Below are positions 35,027-42,757 of a DNA stretch of 63,087 nt, in pieces. Position numbers and translations under genes: made by a program. This DNA comes from Sphingobacteriaceae bacterium (lineage in GTDB: Bacteria > Bacillota > Sulfobacillia > Thermaerobacterales > RSA17). Below the pieces are notes generated by a model. The model was given only the letters and a program-made list of their open reading frames with translations, did not search any database and had not been told where the DNA came from. Every line of letters starts with the position of its first letter. Within the stretch, counting starts at the first letter, position 1. Location: positions 1 to 63,087 of the forward strand of contig DATGRI010000002.1 of the NCBI GenBank assembly GCA_035303785.1, read 5' to 3'.

Positions 35027-35702
35027 GCCTGCCCCACCTGCCTCCCTGCCGGCTCCCCCGGCCGGCTGCCTTATTACCCCTACTACCGGCGCCCTGGTCA
35101 TTCCTGCCGCTGCGGCCGACGGTGAAGCTGAACAGCCCCAGCCGCTCTACAACATACAGTGCCCGTCCCGCCGCCAGAACAATTCCCTGGGCCGACCGGA
35201 GGGCCGCCGCCTTGCCCAGAGCCTTGCCCCCCACCGTGAGCCCCGAAACCAGGGCCACCAGCAGCATGCCGGCGGCCAGCGGGTCCCAGCCGGGCCACAG
35301 GGCCGGCAGGCGCAGGGCGATGGCGGCGGCGGCGGCGCCCGACACGGTCCCGGCGGCATCGCCCACCACGTCGTTGCTGAAACTGCTCACCGCCGCCGCA
35401 TGGCGCACCAGCCAGATGGCCTGCCGGGACCCGGGCAGGCGCCGGGCGGCCATGGCGTGGAAGGGCGCCTCGTCGGCGGCTGCCGCGGCTACGCCCAGGA
35501 CGTCGAACAAGATGCCGATCAAAATGAGCACGACGATGGTGGCGACGCCGAAGACCAGGCTCAGCCGGTTGATGATCTGCTGGGCGGGATAGGTGGCTGT
35601 CAAGGCGATGATGAAGGTGAGCACACCCAGCACCATGGCCCGCAGCCAAGGGCTGCCCGGGCCTTTCCGGTTGCGGTTGCGGGACTGCCCACGTCGCGAC
35701 AA
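34923..35702 (-). CDS. oapA: OapA-like (OLE-associated) four-helix membrane protein
   Basis: About 259 residues. A basic N-terminus (MSRRGQSRNRNRKG) precedes hydrophobic segments VLGVLTFIIALTATY, IVVLILIGILFDVLGVAAAAADEAPFHAMAARRLPG, SSFSNDVVGDAAGTVSGAAAAAIALRL and LAAGMLLVALVSGLTVGG. The ILFDVLGVAAAAADEAPFHAMA block is like the CNNM/CorB magnesium-transport family, with which OapA shares similarity. In Bacillus halodurans oapA lies directly between OLE RNA and dxs and its product binds OLE RNA at the membrane; the same order is seen here. The start is TTG 35702 (AAGGTGA upstream) or ATG 35636. The last 58 or so codons form a basic tail overlapping dxs and may result from a frameshift. Confidence 0.8.
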   Translation of the reverse strand: MSRRGQSRNRNRKGPGSPWLRAMVLGVLTFIIALTATYPAQQIINRLSLVFGVATIVVLILIGILFDVLGVAAAAADEAPFHAMAARRLPGSRQAIWLVRHAAAVSSFSNDVVGDAAGTVSGAAAAAIALRLPALWPGWDPLAAGMLLVALVSGLTVGGKALGKAAALRSAQGIVLAAGRALYVVERLGLFSFTVGRSGRNDQGAGSRGNKAAGRGSRQGGRWGRRGTHPGPSQRARRFEKVEPHREAGPGDGDPGNDP

Positions 35703-35724
35703 ACCACTCACCTTCAAATACGGT

Positions 35725-36455
35725 GCAGGAACAGGGTGTGGAAAACAAACGGGGCAGGTGGTGCACATGCCAGGTAAACTTTGCGGCTTAGGTCCAGCAG
35801 GCTTTCCCGCGCGGCCACCGGGCGTCGCCGCCCCGGCGGTTTCCCTTTAAGGCCGGCCCCTTCGCTGGCTGAAATCCCAGGTCCACCGACACCGGGCTGG
35901 AGATGAGGGCGCTGGAACACCACTTAGCACACACTTTAATCCCTGGCATGCTTCCCCGGTGGGAACAGCCTAGAGGTTTTCCCAAACCAACCTGATCCCA
36001 TGCCTAGCCCTTTTTGCAGGACAGGTTTCGGCCCCAACGGAACGGCGGCTGGGCCCTTTGCCGCCGGCCGCTTGCCGGACCTTCCGCCTGCCCCACGCAG
36101 GGCGGGCTACACTGCACGAAGTCATCCCTCGAGCAGGTTCCTTCCCCAACCCGTAGCGAAGTCCCGTTCGGGAACTGCTTGCAAACTTCGTTGGAAGCAG
36201 GCTTCACCACGCAATTGGGCCTCCGCGGGGGCAGGGTCAACGCCTGCATGCCGTTGCAGATCGCCCCATCCCCCTTAACTCCCAGCACCGACCCCCGATT
36301 GGGCATCGGCAGCCGGCACCAGGAACTTCATCGATGTGCCCTTTGACGGATTTTTAGGCCCGCCTTCAGCACGGGCGGTTGGACTAGGATACTGCCACCA
36401 CCTGCCGAAAAATGGCGCAAAAATTCCGGCGGTACGGGAGCAAATCTAAGTCTCG
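35725..36455 (-). ncRNA. ole: OLE RNA (ornate large extremophilic RNA), ends approximate
   Basis: The 775 bases between ispA and the oapA-like gene carry no plausible protein gene and are visibly less GC-rich than the flanks. Position and order (asp23, nusB, folD, xseA, xseB, ispA, gap, oapA, dxs, tlyA) are those of OLE RNA loci. Many helices are visible on the minus strand: CCCG/CGGG near 36170; AGCAGTTCC (36179-36171) with GGAACCTGCT (36141-36132); CCGCCCTGC (36105-36097) with GCAGGCGG (36091-36084); GGCGGC (36065-36060) with GCCGCC (36049-36044). The expected OLE length is about 600 nt. A promoter ends just before the 5' side. OLE forms a membrane complex with OapA and is tied to stress tolerance. 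I could not align to the Rfam model. Confidence 0.82.
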
Positions 36456-36461
36456 AGCCTC

Positions 36462-36470
36462 ATTATAGCA
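36462..36470 (-). promoter_or_regulatory. Extended -10 promoter for OLE RNA
   Basis: On the minus strand TGCTATAAT is a perfect extended -10 element (TGnTATAAT), eight bases past the ispA stop. The -35 position (CCGGGA) does not match, as is common for extended -10 promoters. Transcription would begin near 36455, so OLE could be made both from this start and by read-through from ispA. Confidence 0.6.
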
Positions 36471-36477
36471 CAAGGGA

Positions 36478-37395
36478 TCAGTGGTCCCGGGCCGCCACGA
36501 AATGCACCAGTTCGGCCAGGGCGCGGCCGGCGGCGCCGAAGGGTGACAGGGCTCCCAAGGCTTGGTCCACCAGGGCCGCGGCCCGCTCCCGGGCGGCTGC
36601 CAGGCCGTGGATGCTGGTAAAGGTGGCCTTGCCCCGGTCCCGGTCCCGGCCCCGGGGCCGGCCCATGCGGGCGGCGTCGCCCACCTCGTCCAGCACGTCG
36701 TCGATGATCTGGAAAGCCAGGCCGAAGGCCTCGCCGTAGGTGGTCAAGGCTCCCAGTTTTTGCGGATCGGCTTGGGCGATGATGCCGCCGATGCGGGCGC
36801 AGGCGGTGAACAAGGCGCCCGTCTTGGCCCGGTGGATGCGCTCCAGGGCGGGGCCGTCGATCTGCCGGCCCTCGGCGGCCAGGTCCTCCACCTGGCCGGC
36901 GATGAGCCCGCGCCAGCCGGCGGCTTGGGCCAATTCGGCCGTCACGTCCACCGTGGTCTGGGCGCCGCACAGGGCAGGCAGTTGGCCGGCCACCAGGTCG
37001 AAGGCCAAGGTGAGGAGGGCGTCGCCCACCAGGATGGCCGTGGCCTCGCCGTACACCACGTGGACCGTGGGGCGGCCCCGGCGCAGGTCGTCGTCGTCCA
37101 TGGCGGGCAGGTCGTCGTGAACCAGGGAGTAGGTGTGGATCAGCTCCACAGCGGCGGCCGCGGGGAGGGCCGTGCGGGGATCGCCCCCGGCGGCCTCGCA
37201 GGCGGCCATGACCAGGACGGGCCGCATCCGCTTGCCGGGGCCGAAAACGGCGTAGCGCATGGCCTCGGCCAGGGAGGCCGGGACGCCGTGGTCGGCGGCC
37301 AGCCGCTCCCGCAGGTACTCGTCCACGGCGGCCACCGTGCGCTTGTACCAAAGCCGCTCGGTGAGGGGCTGGGCGCTATCCCGTGGCTGCTTCAT
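36478..37395 (-). CDS. ispA: Polyprenyl (farnesyl) diphosphate synthase
   Basis: About 305 residues from ATG 37395. AMRYAVFGPGKRMRPVLVMAACEAAGG (isopentenyl diphosphate site), the first Asp-rich motif LVHDDLPAMDDDDLRRGRPTVH, HRAKTGALFTACARIGG, and the second Asp-rich motif FQIIDDVLDEVGD are all clear. It condenses C5 units to farnesyl or geranylgeranyl diphosphate for quinones and undecaprenyl phosphate. It overlaps xseB by 20 bases. The partner pathway gene dxs follows after OLE RNA and oapA. Confidence 0.95.
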   Translation of the reverse strand: MKQPRDSAQPLTERLWYKRTVAAVDEYLRERLAADHGVPASLAEAMRYAVFGPGKRMRPVLVMAACEAAGGDPRTALPAAAAVELIHTYSLVHDDLPAMDDDDLRRGRPTVHVVYGEATAILVGDALLTLAFDLVAGQLPALCGAQTTVDVTAELAQAAGWRGLIAGQVEDLAAEGRQIDGPALERIHRAKTGALFTACARIGGIIAQADPQKLGALTTYGEAFGLAFQIIDDVLDEVGDAARMGRPRGRDRDRGKATFTSIHGLAAARERAAALVDQALGALSPFGAAGRALAELVHFVAARDH

Positions 37396-37666
37396 CGGCG
37401 GGCACCAGCACCACGTCGTCGTTTTGGGTGATGAGCAGCTGGATCTTCCCTTCGGCCTCGTCCAAGCGCCGGCGGCAGTGGCGGGCCAGCCCCACGCCCG
37501 TTTCAAAGAGGGCCAGGGCCTGATCCAAGGTCAAGTCGCCCTGCTCCAGCTGCTCCACCACTTTGGTCAGTTCAGCCAGGGCTTCTTCGAAGGAAAGGTC
37601 CAGTTCTCCCGCCCCGGCGCCGGCCTGGGCTTCCTGGGGCGTGTTGGGAGCCGCTTCCCCGCTCAT
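37376..37666 (-). CDS. xseB: Exodeoxyribonuclease VII small subunit
   Basis: A 96-residue protein with the family core DLSFEEALAELTKVVEQLEQGDLTLDQALALFETGVGLARHCRRRLDEAEGKIQLL; both ends are variable and acidic. It forms a complex of several copies with one XseA. Start ATG 37666 overlaps the xseA stop in ATGA. Confidence 0.95.
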   Translation of the reverse strand: MSGEAAPNTPQEAQAGAGAGELDLSFEEALAELTKVVEQLEQGDLTLDQALALFETGVGLARHCRRRLDEAEGKIQLLITQNDDVVLVPADEAATG

Positions 37667-38895
37667 GGCTGACCTTCCTTTCCTCCGGCCTCCCGGCGGC
37701 CGGTCACCGTGCAGGTGAGGCTGCCGTGGGCCAAGGTGACGGTTACGGCGTCACCGACGGCCACCTGGTCATAGCGCCGGATGATCTTGCCGTCCTCTTC
37801 ACGCTGGGTCACGCTGTATCCCCGGGCCAGAACCGCCAAGGGGCTCAAGGCCTCCAGCCGCCCCACCAAGGACTGGAACCGGGCCCGGCGGCGCTCCAGC
37901 AAGGTGTTTATGCCCTGCAGGCTTTGGCGGGCCAGGTCGTCCACCTCTTGCCAGGCCGTCAGGATGAGGTGGGTGGGACGCTGGAACACGGGACCCGCCA
38001 TAAGCCGCTCCAGGCGGCGGCGCTCGTTGAGCCACCGGTTGCGCAGGGCCTGCTGCAGCCGGGTGACGGAATTCGCCAAAACCCGCCCCAATTCCCCTTC
38101 GTCGGGCACCACCAGCATGGCCGCCGCCGTGGGTGTGGGGGCCCTGACGTCGGCGACGAAATCGGCGATGGTGAAGTCGGTTTCATGGCCCACCGCCGAC
38201 ACCACCGGCGTCCGGGCGGCGTGGATGGCCCGGGCCACCACTTCTTCGTTGAAGGCCCACAAGTCCTCCAGGGAGCCGCCGCCCCGGCCCACGATGATGA
38301 CGTCCACATCGCCGTGCCGGTCCAGGAGGGTGATGCCCCGGGCGATCTCCTGGGCCGCCCCCTCCCCCTGCACCGCCACCGGGCAGAGGACCAGATCGAT
38401 GCGGGGAAAGCGGCGCCGGGCCACTTTAATTATGTCCTGGACGGCGGCGCCGGTGGGGGATGTGACGATGCCCACCCGGCGGGGCAGGGACGGCAGGGGC
38501 TTTTTCAACTCCTGGGCGAAGAGCCCCTCGGCCTCCAGGCGCCGCTTCAACTGCTCGAAGGCGGCGTACAGGGCCCCCACCCCAGCGGGCTCCATGTGCT
38601 CCACGTAAAGCTGGTAGACGCCGTCCCGCTCGTACAGGCCGATGTAGCCGGCGGCCAGCACCTCCATGCCGTCCTCAGGCTGGAAGGCCAGGGAACGGTT
38701 GGCGCCCCGGAACATGACGCAGCGCAGGGCCGCCCCGTCGTCCTTCAAGGTGAAGTACATGTGGCCCGAGGAGGGCCGGCGGAAGTTGGAGATCTCGCCC
38801 CGGACCCATACTTCCTGGAGCACGGGGTCGCCCGCCAGGAGATTTTTCAGGTAGTTGGTCAGCTGGGTGACGGTCAGGTGCTGCCGTGGAGCCAT
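37663..38895 (-). CDS. xseA: Exodeoxyribonuclease VII large subunit
   Basis: About 410 residues from ATG 38895, inside the end of folD (22-base overlap); the open frame further upstream is a shadow. The OB-fold N-terminus is LTVTQLTNYLKNLLAGDPVLQEVWVRGEISNFRRPSSGHMYFTLKD. The catalytic domain has VGIVTSPTGAAVQDI, VIIVGRGGGSLEDLWAFNEE, VVSAVGHETDFTIADFVADVRAPTPTAAA, and the C-terminal LARGYSVTQREEDGKII. It degrades single-stranded DNA from both ends into oligonucleotides. Normal position between folD and xseB. Confidence 0.96.
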   Translation of the reverse strand: MAPRQHLTVTQLTNYLKNLLAGDPVLQEVWVRGEISNFRRPSSGHMYFTLKDDGAALRCVMFRGANRSLAFQPEDGMEVLAAGYIGLYERDGVYQLYVEHMEPAGVGALYAAFEQLKRRLEAEGLFAQELKKPLPSLPRRVGIVTSPTGAAVQDIIKVARRRFPRIDLVLCPVAVQGEGAAQEIARGITLLDRHGDVDVIIVGRGGGSLEDLWAFNEEVVARAIHAARTPVVSAVGHETDFTIADFVADVRAPTPTAAAMLVVPDEGELGRVLANSVTRLQQALRNRWLNERRRLERLMAGPVFQRPTHLILTAWQEVDDLARQSLQGINTLLERRRARFQSLVGRLEALSPLAVLARGYSVTQREEDGKIIRRYDQVAVGDAVTVTLAHGSLTCTVTGRREAGGKEGQP

Positions 38896-39734
38896 CGGGC
38901 TGCATCCAAGGTGTTCTGCAGGAGCATGGCCACCGTCATGGGCCCCACGCCGCCGGGCACGGGGGTGATGGCCCCCGCAACCGCCGATGCCGAGGCGAAG
39001 TCCACGTCGCCGGCCAGCTTCCCGTCGGGGGTGCGGTTCATGCCCACATCGACCACCACGGCCCCGGGCTTCACCATGGGGCCATCCACCAGGTGGAGCC
39101 GTCCCGCCGCCACCACCAGCAGGTCGGCCCGGCGGGTGTGGTCCGCCAGGTTTTCCGTCCGGGAGTGGCAGATGGTGACGGTGGCGTGGTTGTTCACCAG
39201 CAGGGCAGCCATGGGTTTGCCCACGATGCGGCTGCGGCCGATGACCACTGCGTGGCGGCCGGCCACCTGGATGTCGTAGGCCGCCAGGAGCTGCATGATG
39301 CCGGTCGGCGTGGCCGGCACGTGGGCCCGGCGGCCGGCCACCGCCAGCCCCACGTTGTGGGGGTGGAAGCCGTCCACGTCCTTGCGGGGGTCCAGGGCGT
39401 CGATCAAAGCGTCGTAGTCGATCTGGGCGGGAACGGGCCATTGGACGATGACCCCGTGGACCCGGGGGTCGTCGTTGAGGGCCTGGATGCGGGCCGCCAC
39501 TTCCTCATGGGCCGCATCGGCGGGGAAATGGTGCAGGCGGCCGTCGATGCCCGCCTCCTGACAGGCCTTGATCTTGGTGTTCACGTAAACCTGGGAGGCC
39601 GGGTCGTCGCCGATGAGGATGATGGCCAGCCCCGGCGTCGTGCCGGTTTGGGCGGAAAAGGCCTCAACCTGTTGTTTGATCTCCTGCCGCACCCGGGCGG
39701 CGGTTTCCCGGCCGTTGAGAAGGAGAGCCGACAC
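38874..39734 (-). CDS. folD: Bifunctional methylenetetrahydrofolate dehydrogenase / cyclohydrolase FolD
   Basis: A 286-residue enzyme. Landmarks are LAIILIGDDPASQVYVNTKIKACQEAGI (catalytic Lys region), GVIVQWPVPAQIDYDALIDALDPRKDVDGFHPHNVG (the usual VQLPLP is VQWPVP), HAVVIGRSRIVGKPMAALL and TPVPGGVGPMTVAMLLQNTL. It interconverts 5,10-methylene-THF and 10-formyl-THF for purine and fMet synthesis; glyA elsewhere in the window supplies methylene-THF. Start GTG 39734, seven bases after the nusB stop. Confidence 0.95.
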   Translation of the reverse strand: MSALLLNGRETAARVRQEIKQQVEAFSAQTGTTPGLAIILIGDDPASQVYVNTKIKACQEAGIDGRLHHFPADAAHEEVAARIQALNDDPRVHGVIVQWPVPAQIDYDALIDALDPRKDVDGFHPHNVGLAVAGRRAHVPATPTGIMQLLAAYDIQVAGRHAVVIGRSRIVGKPMAALLVNNHATVTICHSRTENLADHTRRADLLVVAAGRLHLVDGPMVKPGAVVVDVGMNRTPDGKLAGDVDFASASAVAGAITPVPGGVGPMTVAMLLQNTLDAARWLHGST

Positions 39735-39741
39735 CTCTCAA

Positions 39742-40158
39742 TCACACCCTCGGTGCCGGATCCCGCTGTTCACGGGCCAGCTGGCCCAAAATGCCGTTGA
39801 TGAACCGAGCGGCCTCCGGCGTACTGAATGTCTTTGCCAATTCCACTGCTTCGTTGATGGCCACGCTGACGGGAACGTCGTGGCGGTGGATGATCTCATA
39901 GGCGGCCAGCCGCAGGATGTTCCGGTCGATGACGGCCATGCGCTCCACCCGCCAGTCCACCGCCAGGCGGGTGACGTGGTCGTCCAGTTCCTGCTTGTGC
40001 CGGGCGATGCCCGCCACCAGTTCGGCGCTGAAGCCGTCGGCCCGGCCCACGCCGGCCTCGGCCAGGGCCCGCTCCAGGATGGCTGTCAGGTCGCCCCCGG
40101 TGATGTCCCACTGGTACAAGGCCAGCAGGGCGATGATGCGCTCCTGGCGGCGGCTCAC
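39742..40158 (-). CDS. nusB: Transcription antitermination factor NusB
   Basis: A 138-residue all-helical protein: RRQERIIALLALYQWDITGGD, VAGIARHKQELDDHVTRLAVDWRVERMAVIDRNILRLAAYEIIHRHDVPVSVAINEAVELAKTFSTPEAARFINGILGQLAR. This is the complete NusB pattern including the C-terminal FINGIL. It binds boxA RNA with NusE during rRNA transcription. The start GTG 40158 overlaps the DUF2273 stop in GTGA. Confidence 0.96.
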   Translation of the reverse strand: MSRRQERIIALLALYQWDITGGDLTAILERALAEAGVGRADGFSAELVAGIARHKQELDDHVTRLAVDWRVERMAVIDRNILRLAAYEIIHRHDVPVSVAINEAVELAKTFSTPEAARFINGILGQLAREQRDPAPRV

Positions 40159-40385
40159 GGCTGGCGGCCTCGCATGCGGACGCGCTCCACGAAGGTCTCC
40201 ACGTCGTCGAACCCTTCATCCACCTGCCGCCCCACCAGGTAGCCGATGACCACGCAGGCGGCCACGAACAAAGCCCAGAACAAACCGATCCAGCGGATGA
40301 GCAGGCCCAGCAGCAGGCCCAAGAGACTGCCGATTATTTTGCCTTTATGGCGCTCCCAAAGCTCGTCCCAAGGCAAGGTAGGCAA
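40155..40385 (-). CDS. DUF2273 small membrane protein
   Basis: A 76-residue protein: a short basic start (WERHKGKIIGSLLGLLLG), two hydrophobic helices (LLGLLLGLLIRWIGLFWALFVAACVVIGYLVG) and an acidic tail (DEGFDDVETFVERV). This is typical of DUF2273 proteins, which accompany Asp23 and AmaP genes. They probably help to anchor Asp23 at the membrane. It sits between amaP and nusB. Confidence 0.87.
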   Translation of the reverse strand: MPTLPWDELWERHKGKIIGSLLGLLLGLLIRWIGLFWALFVAACVVIGYLVGRQVDEGFDDVETFVERVRMRGRQP

Positions 40386-40409
40386 CTGTTACGCCTCCCG
40401 GTGCAGCCA

Positions 40410-40949
40410 TCAGTCCACGCGGCGGCGGCGGTCGTCGCCGATATCCTTGACGTGGAAGCGGACGTTCTCCACTTCGACGCCCACCACGCTGCGCACGTGG
40501 CGCTTCACCAAATTTTGCAGGCGGTCGGACAGTTCGGGAATGTTGACTTCGGGGTAGACGGAACCGCGCAGGTGGACCTGGATCCCGTCCTTGCCCGACT
40601 CCACCCGGGCGTTCAACTCCCGCACGCCTTCCACCTGGCGGCCTGCCCGCGCCACCAGGTTTTCAACGGCTTTCAGGGAGATTTGCACCTCGCCCAGGGC
40701 CGAATCGTGGACCAGGGCAGCCCCCGCGGCCCGGCGGCGAAAGGCGAAGATCAGCAGGCGGACGCTGGAGACGAAGAACACGGCGGCCACCAGCGCCGCC
40801 ACCCAGCGGGCCGGATCCCGGGTCAAGAGGGTCTGGAGGTAATCCAAGGGGACCCGCCAGCGCAGGGCCATGACCAGGAAGACCAGGAAGGAGATGACGG
40901 CCAAGCTGATGGTGTACAAGGCCAATATGATCTGGTCGATGATGCCCAC
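40410..40949 (-). CDS. amaP: AmaP-like membrane anchor of Asp23
   Basis: A 179-residue protein with two N-terminal membrane helices (IILALYTISLAVISFLVFLVMAL and WVAALVAAVFFVSSVRLLIFAF) and a cytoplasmic Asp23-like domain: GEVQISLKAVENLVARAGRQVEGVREL, IQVHLRGSVYPEVNIPELSDRLQNLVKRHV. In staphylococci AmaP holds Asp23 at the membrane. Start ATG 40949, about 30 bases after the asp23-like stop. Confidence 0.85.
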   Translation of the reverse strand: MGIIDQIILALYTISLAVISFLVFLVMALRWRVPLDYLQTLLTRDPARWVAALVAAVFFVSSVRLLIFAFRRRAAGAALVHDSALGEVQISLKAVENLVARAGRQVEGVRELNARVESGKDGIQVHLRGSVYPEVNIPELSDRLQNLVKRHVRSVVGVEVENVRFHVKDIGDDRRRRVD

Positions 40950-40982
40950 GAAGCTTCCCCCCCACGCCCGCCGGCCCAGCCT

Positions 40983-41417
40983 CTATTGCCCCGACGCCCG
41001 CTCCTCCGATGGGAAGGCTACGCCTTGGATGTGGATGTTGACGGCGGCCACCTTCAGCCCCGTCATATCTTCTACTACTTGTTTCACCTTTTCCTGCACC
41101 CGCTGGGCCACCGTGGGGATGCGGACGCCGTAGTCCACCATGAGGTACAGGTCGATGATGGTGGCCCGCTCCCCCACTTCCACCCGGACGCCCCGGGAAG
41201 GGTTGCGCTTGCCCAGCATTTCCGTGAGGCCGCTCACCAGGCCGCCGCTCATGCCCGCCACGCCGTCCACCTCGCTGGCGGCCATGGAGGCGATGGTGCT
41301 CACCACCTCATCGCTGATGCGCACCTGGCCCTGTTCGGCGGCTGCAGGCGCAGGAAAGGCCGGAGCCAGCCCGGCCTCCTCTTCCAATTCGATTTCCAGT
41401 TCATCGTTTTCCAGCAT
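40983..41417 (-). CDS. Asp23/Gls24 family envelope stress protein
   Basis: A 144-residue protein with the Asp23 core: VRISDEVVSTIASMAASEVDGVAGMSGGLVSGLTEMLGK, GVRVEVGERATIIDLYLMVDYGVRIPTVAQRVQEKVKQVVEDMTGLKVAAVNIHIQGVAF. Its N-terminus is acidic (ENDELEIELEEEAG). These proteins form membrane-linked networks involved in envelope stress. It starts the asp23-amaP-DUF2273 group just after spoIIIAH. Confidence 0.93.
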   Translation of the reverse strand: MLENDELEIELEEEAGLAPAFPAPAAAEQGQVRISDEVVSTIASMAASEVDGVAGMSGGLVSGLTEMLGKRNPSRGVRVEVGERATIIDLYLMVDYGVRIPTVAQRVQEKVKQVVEDMTGLKVAAVNIHIQGVAFPSEERASGQ

Positions 41418-41513
41418 TCAATGCCACCTCCCGGCAGCACCCGGCGGCAGTCCCAATGCTGTTCTGCCCAATAATTTACGCCCATTATATAGGTTGGCGG
41501 AAAAGAGCGGCAA

Positions 41514-42104
41514 TCAGCGGGGACGGGCCATGACGCTGATGCCTTCCAAGGGCGTGCCCGCCACCCGGGCCGTCAATTCCGCCACCCGGGCCGCCTGGGC
41601 CTGGTTGAGGGTCTCGGCCTTCACCACCACGACGCCCGCCTCGGGATAAAGGAAGGCCACCGCATCGGCGAAGCCCCCGGCCCGCAGCAGGTTTTCCAAG
41701 TCGGCCTCCTGGGCGGCCAGCCGGTTCAGCAGCATCAGCTCCTCTGCGGCGGCCCGCCGGGCCTCCTCGGACACTTCCTCGTCCTGGAGCATCTCCCGCA
41801 GCACTTCCATGCGCAGGCTGCGGCTCTGGTCCCGCTGCAGGCGCCCGTCGACGAAGAGGCTGTACTCCTCACCGGCGGCGCTGCCGGCGGTGGGCTGGGT
41901 CAAGGGGGTCGTTGCCGCGTTCTGGTCCGGGGTGTCGGCAGCCCCGGATCGGGCAGCCCACTGGGCCAGGAGGGGCAGGGTCACCCCCGCGGGGGAGCCC
42001 GGCCGGTTCAGGTCCGACCACTTCCACAGGACGTAGCCCATGAGGAGGGCCAGGACCAGGATGAAGATGATGAAACGGACGGGCGATCGGGCCGACACGA
42101 TCAT
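41514..42104 (-). CDS. spoIIIAH: SpoIIIAH, mother-cell ring component of the feeding tube
   Basis: A 196-residue protein with an N-terminal membrane helix (FIIFILVLALLMGYVLWKW) and an extracytoplasmic ring-building domain: SLRMEVLREMLQDEEVSEEARRAAAEELMLLNRLAAQEADLENLLRAGGFADAVAFLYPEAGVVVVKAETLNQAQAARVAEL. The C-terminal EscJ/PrgK-like fold binds forespore SpoIIQ, joining both membranes. Last gene of the spoIIIA operon; ATG 42104 overlaps the spoIIIAG stop by four bases. Confidence 0.94.
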   Translation of the reverse strand: MIVSARSPVRFIIFILVLALLMGYVLWKWSDLNRPGSPAGVTLPLLAQWAARSGAADTPDQNAATTPLTQPTAGSAAGEEYSLFVDGRLQRDQSRSLRMEVLREMLQDEEVSEEARRAAAEELMLLNRLAAQEADLENLLRAGGFADAVAFLYPEAGVVVVKAETLNQAQAARVAELTARVAGTPLEGISVMARPR

Positions 42105-42757
42105 GGTTGTTCACCTCCGGGAATGATGGCTATCCGATGGGGCGGCAGGTCCAGCAGCACCTGGACCGCCCGCAGCAGGTGGGACCGCACCTGGGCGTGC
42201 CGGGCGCCCGGCGCCACCACCAGGACGCCCCGCACCCGGGGGCCTTTGGTGGTCAGACGCAGGGGCTCCCGGCCGCCGGTCATGCCTCCCTGCCAGAGGA
42301 CCTGCACCCGCTCGTCGGTCTCGGTAATTTGCCGGCGGCCTCCTTGGGGGTCGCTCTCCTCGGTCCGGCGCATGGTGCGGTCCACATCCTCGGCGAAGAC
42401 GTGCTCCTCGGCCGTGTCCAAGGTGACCAGCACCGACACCCGGCCGGCGCCTTCCACCCGGCTGAGCCGGTCGGCCAGGAGGGCGGCCAGGCGGCTCTCC
42501 GCCGGGCCCATGATCCACCCATCGCCGCCTGGCTCCAGGCTGCCGGCCGCCGGACCCGGGGGCGCCGGATCTGCCGGTGTCCCGCCGGAGAACAAGCTGC
42601 CGGCCGTCATCATCAGGATGCCGGCGGCCACCGCCAGCAGGAACCAGCGGCCCAGGCGCCATTGGGCCGGCCGCAGGATGGGCCACCGGGGCAGGGACCA
42701 GCCCCCTTCGTCACGGGGCGGCTGTTCCTGGGGACTGTTCTCCTGGGGTGTAGTCAT
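42101..42757 (-). CDS. spoIIIAG: SpoIIIAG, ring component
   Basis: A 218-residue protein: a cytoplasmic start, one membrane helix (WFLLAVAAGILMMTAGSLF), then a domain with LAALLADRLSRVEGAGRVSVLVTLDTAEEHVFAEDVDR and a C-terminal VRGVLVVAPGARHAQVRSHLLRAVQVLLDLPPHRIAIIPG, which is the conserved SpoIIIAG ending. SpoIIIAG forms a large ring in the SpoIIIA-SpoIIQ channel. It overlaps spoIIIAF by 47 bases. Confidence 0.93.
   Translation of the reverse strand: MTTPQENSPQEQPPRDEGGWSLPRWPILRPAQWRLGRWFLLAVAAGILMMTAGSLFSGGTPADPAPPGPAAGSLEPGGDGWIMGPAESRLAALLADRLSRVEGAGRVSVLVTLDTAEEHVFAEDVDRTMRRTEESDPQGGRRQITETDERVQVLWQGGMTGGREPLRLTTKGPRVRGVLVVAPGARHAQVRSHLLRAVQVLLDLPPHRIAIIPGGEQP

Noticed and set aside
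36001-36300. RNase P RNA, tmRNA, 6S RNA, T-box or cobalamin riboswitch in the gap
   Set aside because: None of their invariant sequence blocks could be found by eye, and the neighbourhood is that of OLE RNA.
36000-36346. Short open frames of 90-110 codons within the ispA-oapA gap
   Set aside because: They have no ribosome site, no family features and no codon bias, and they overlap the structured RNA.
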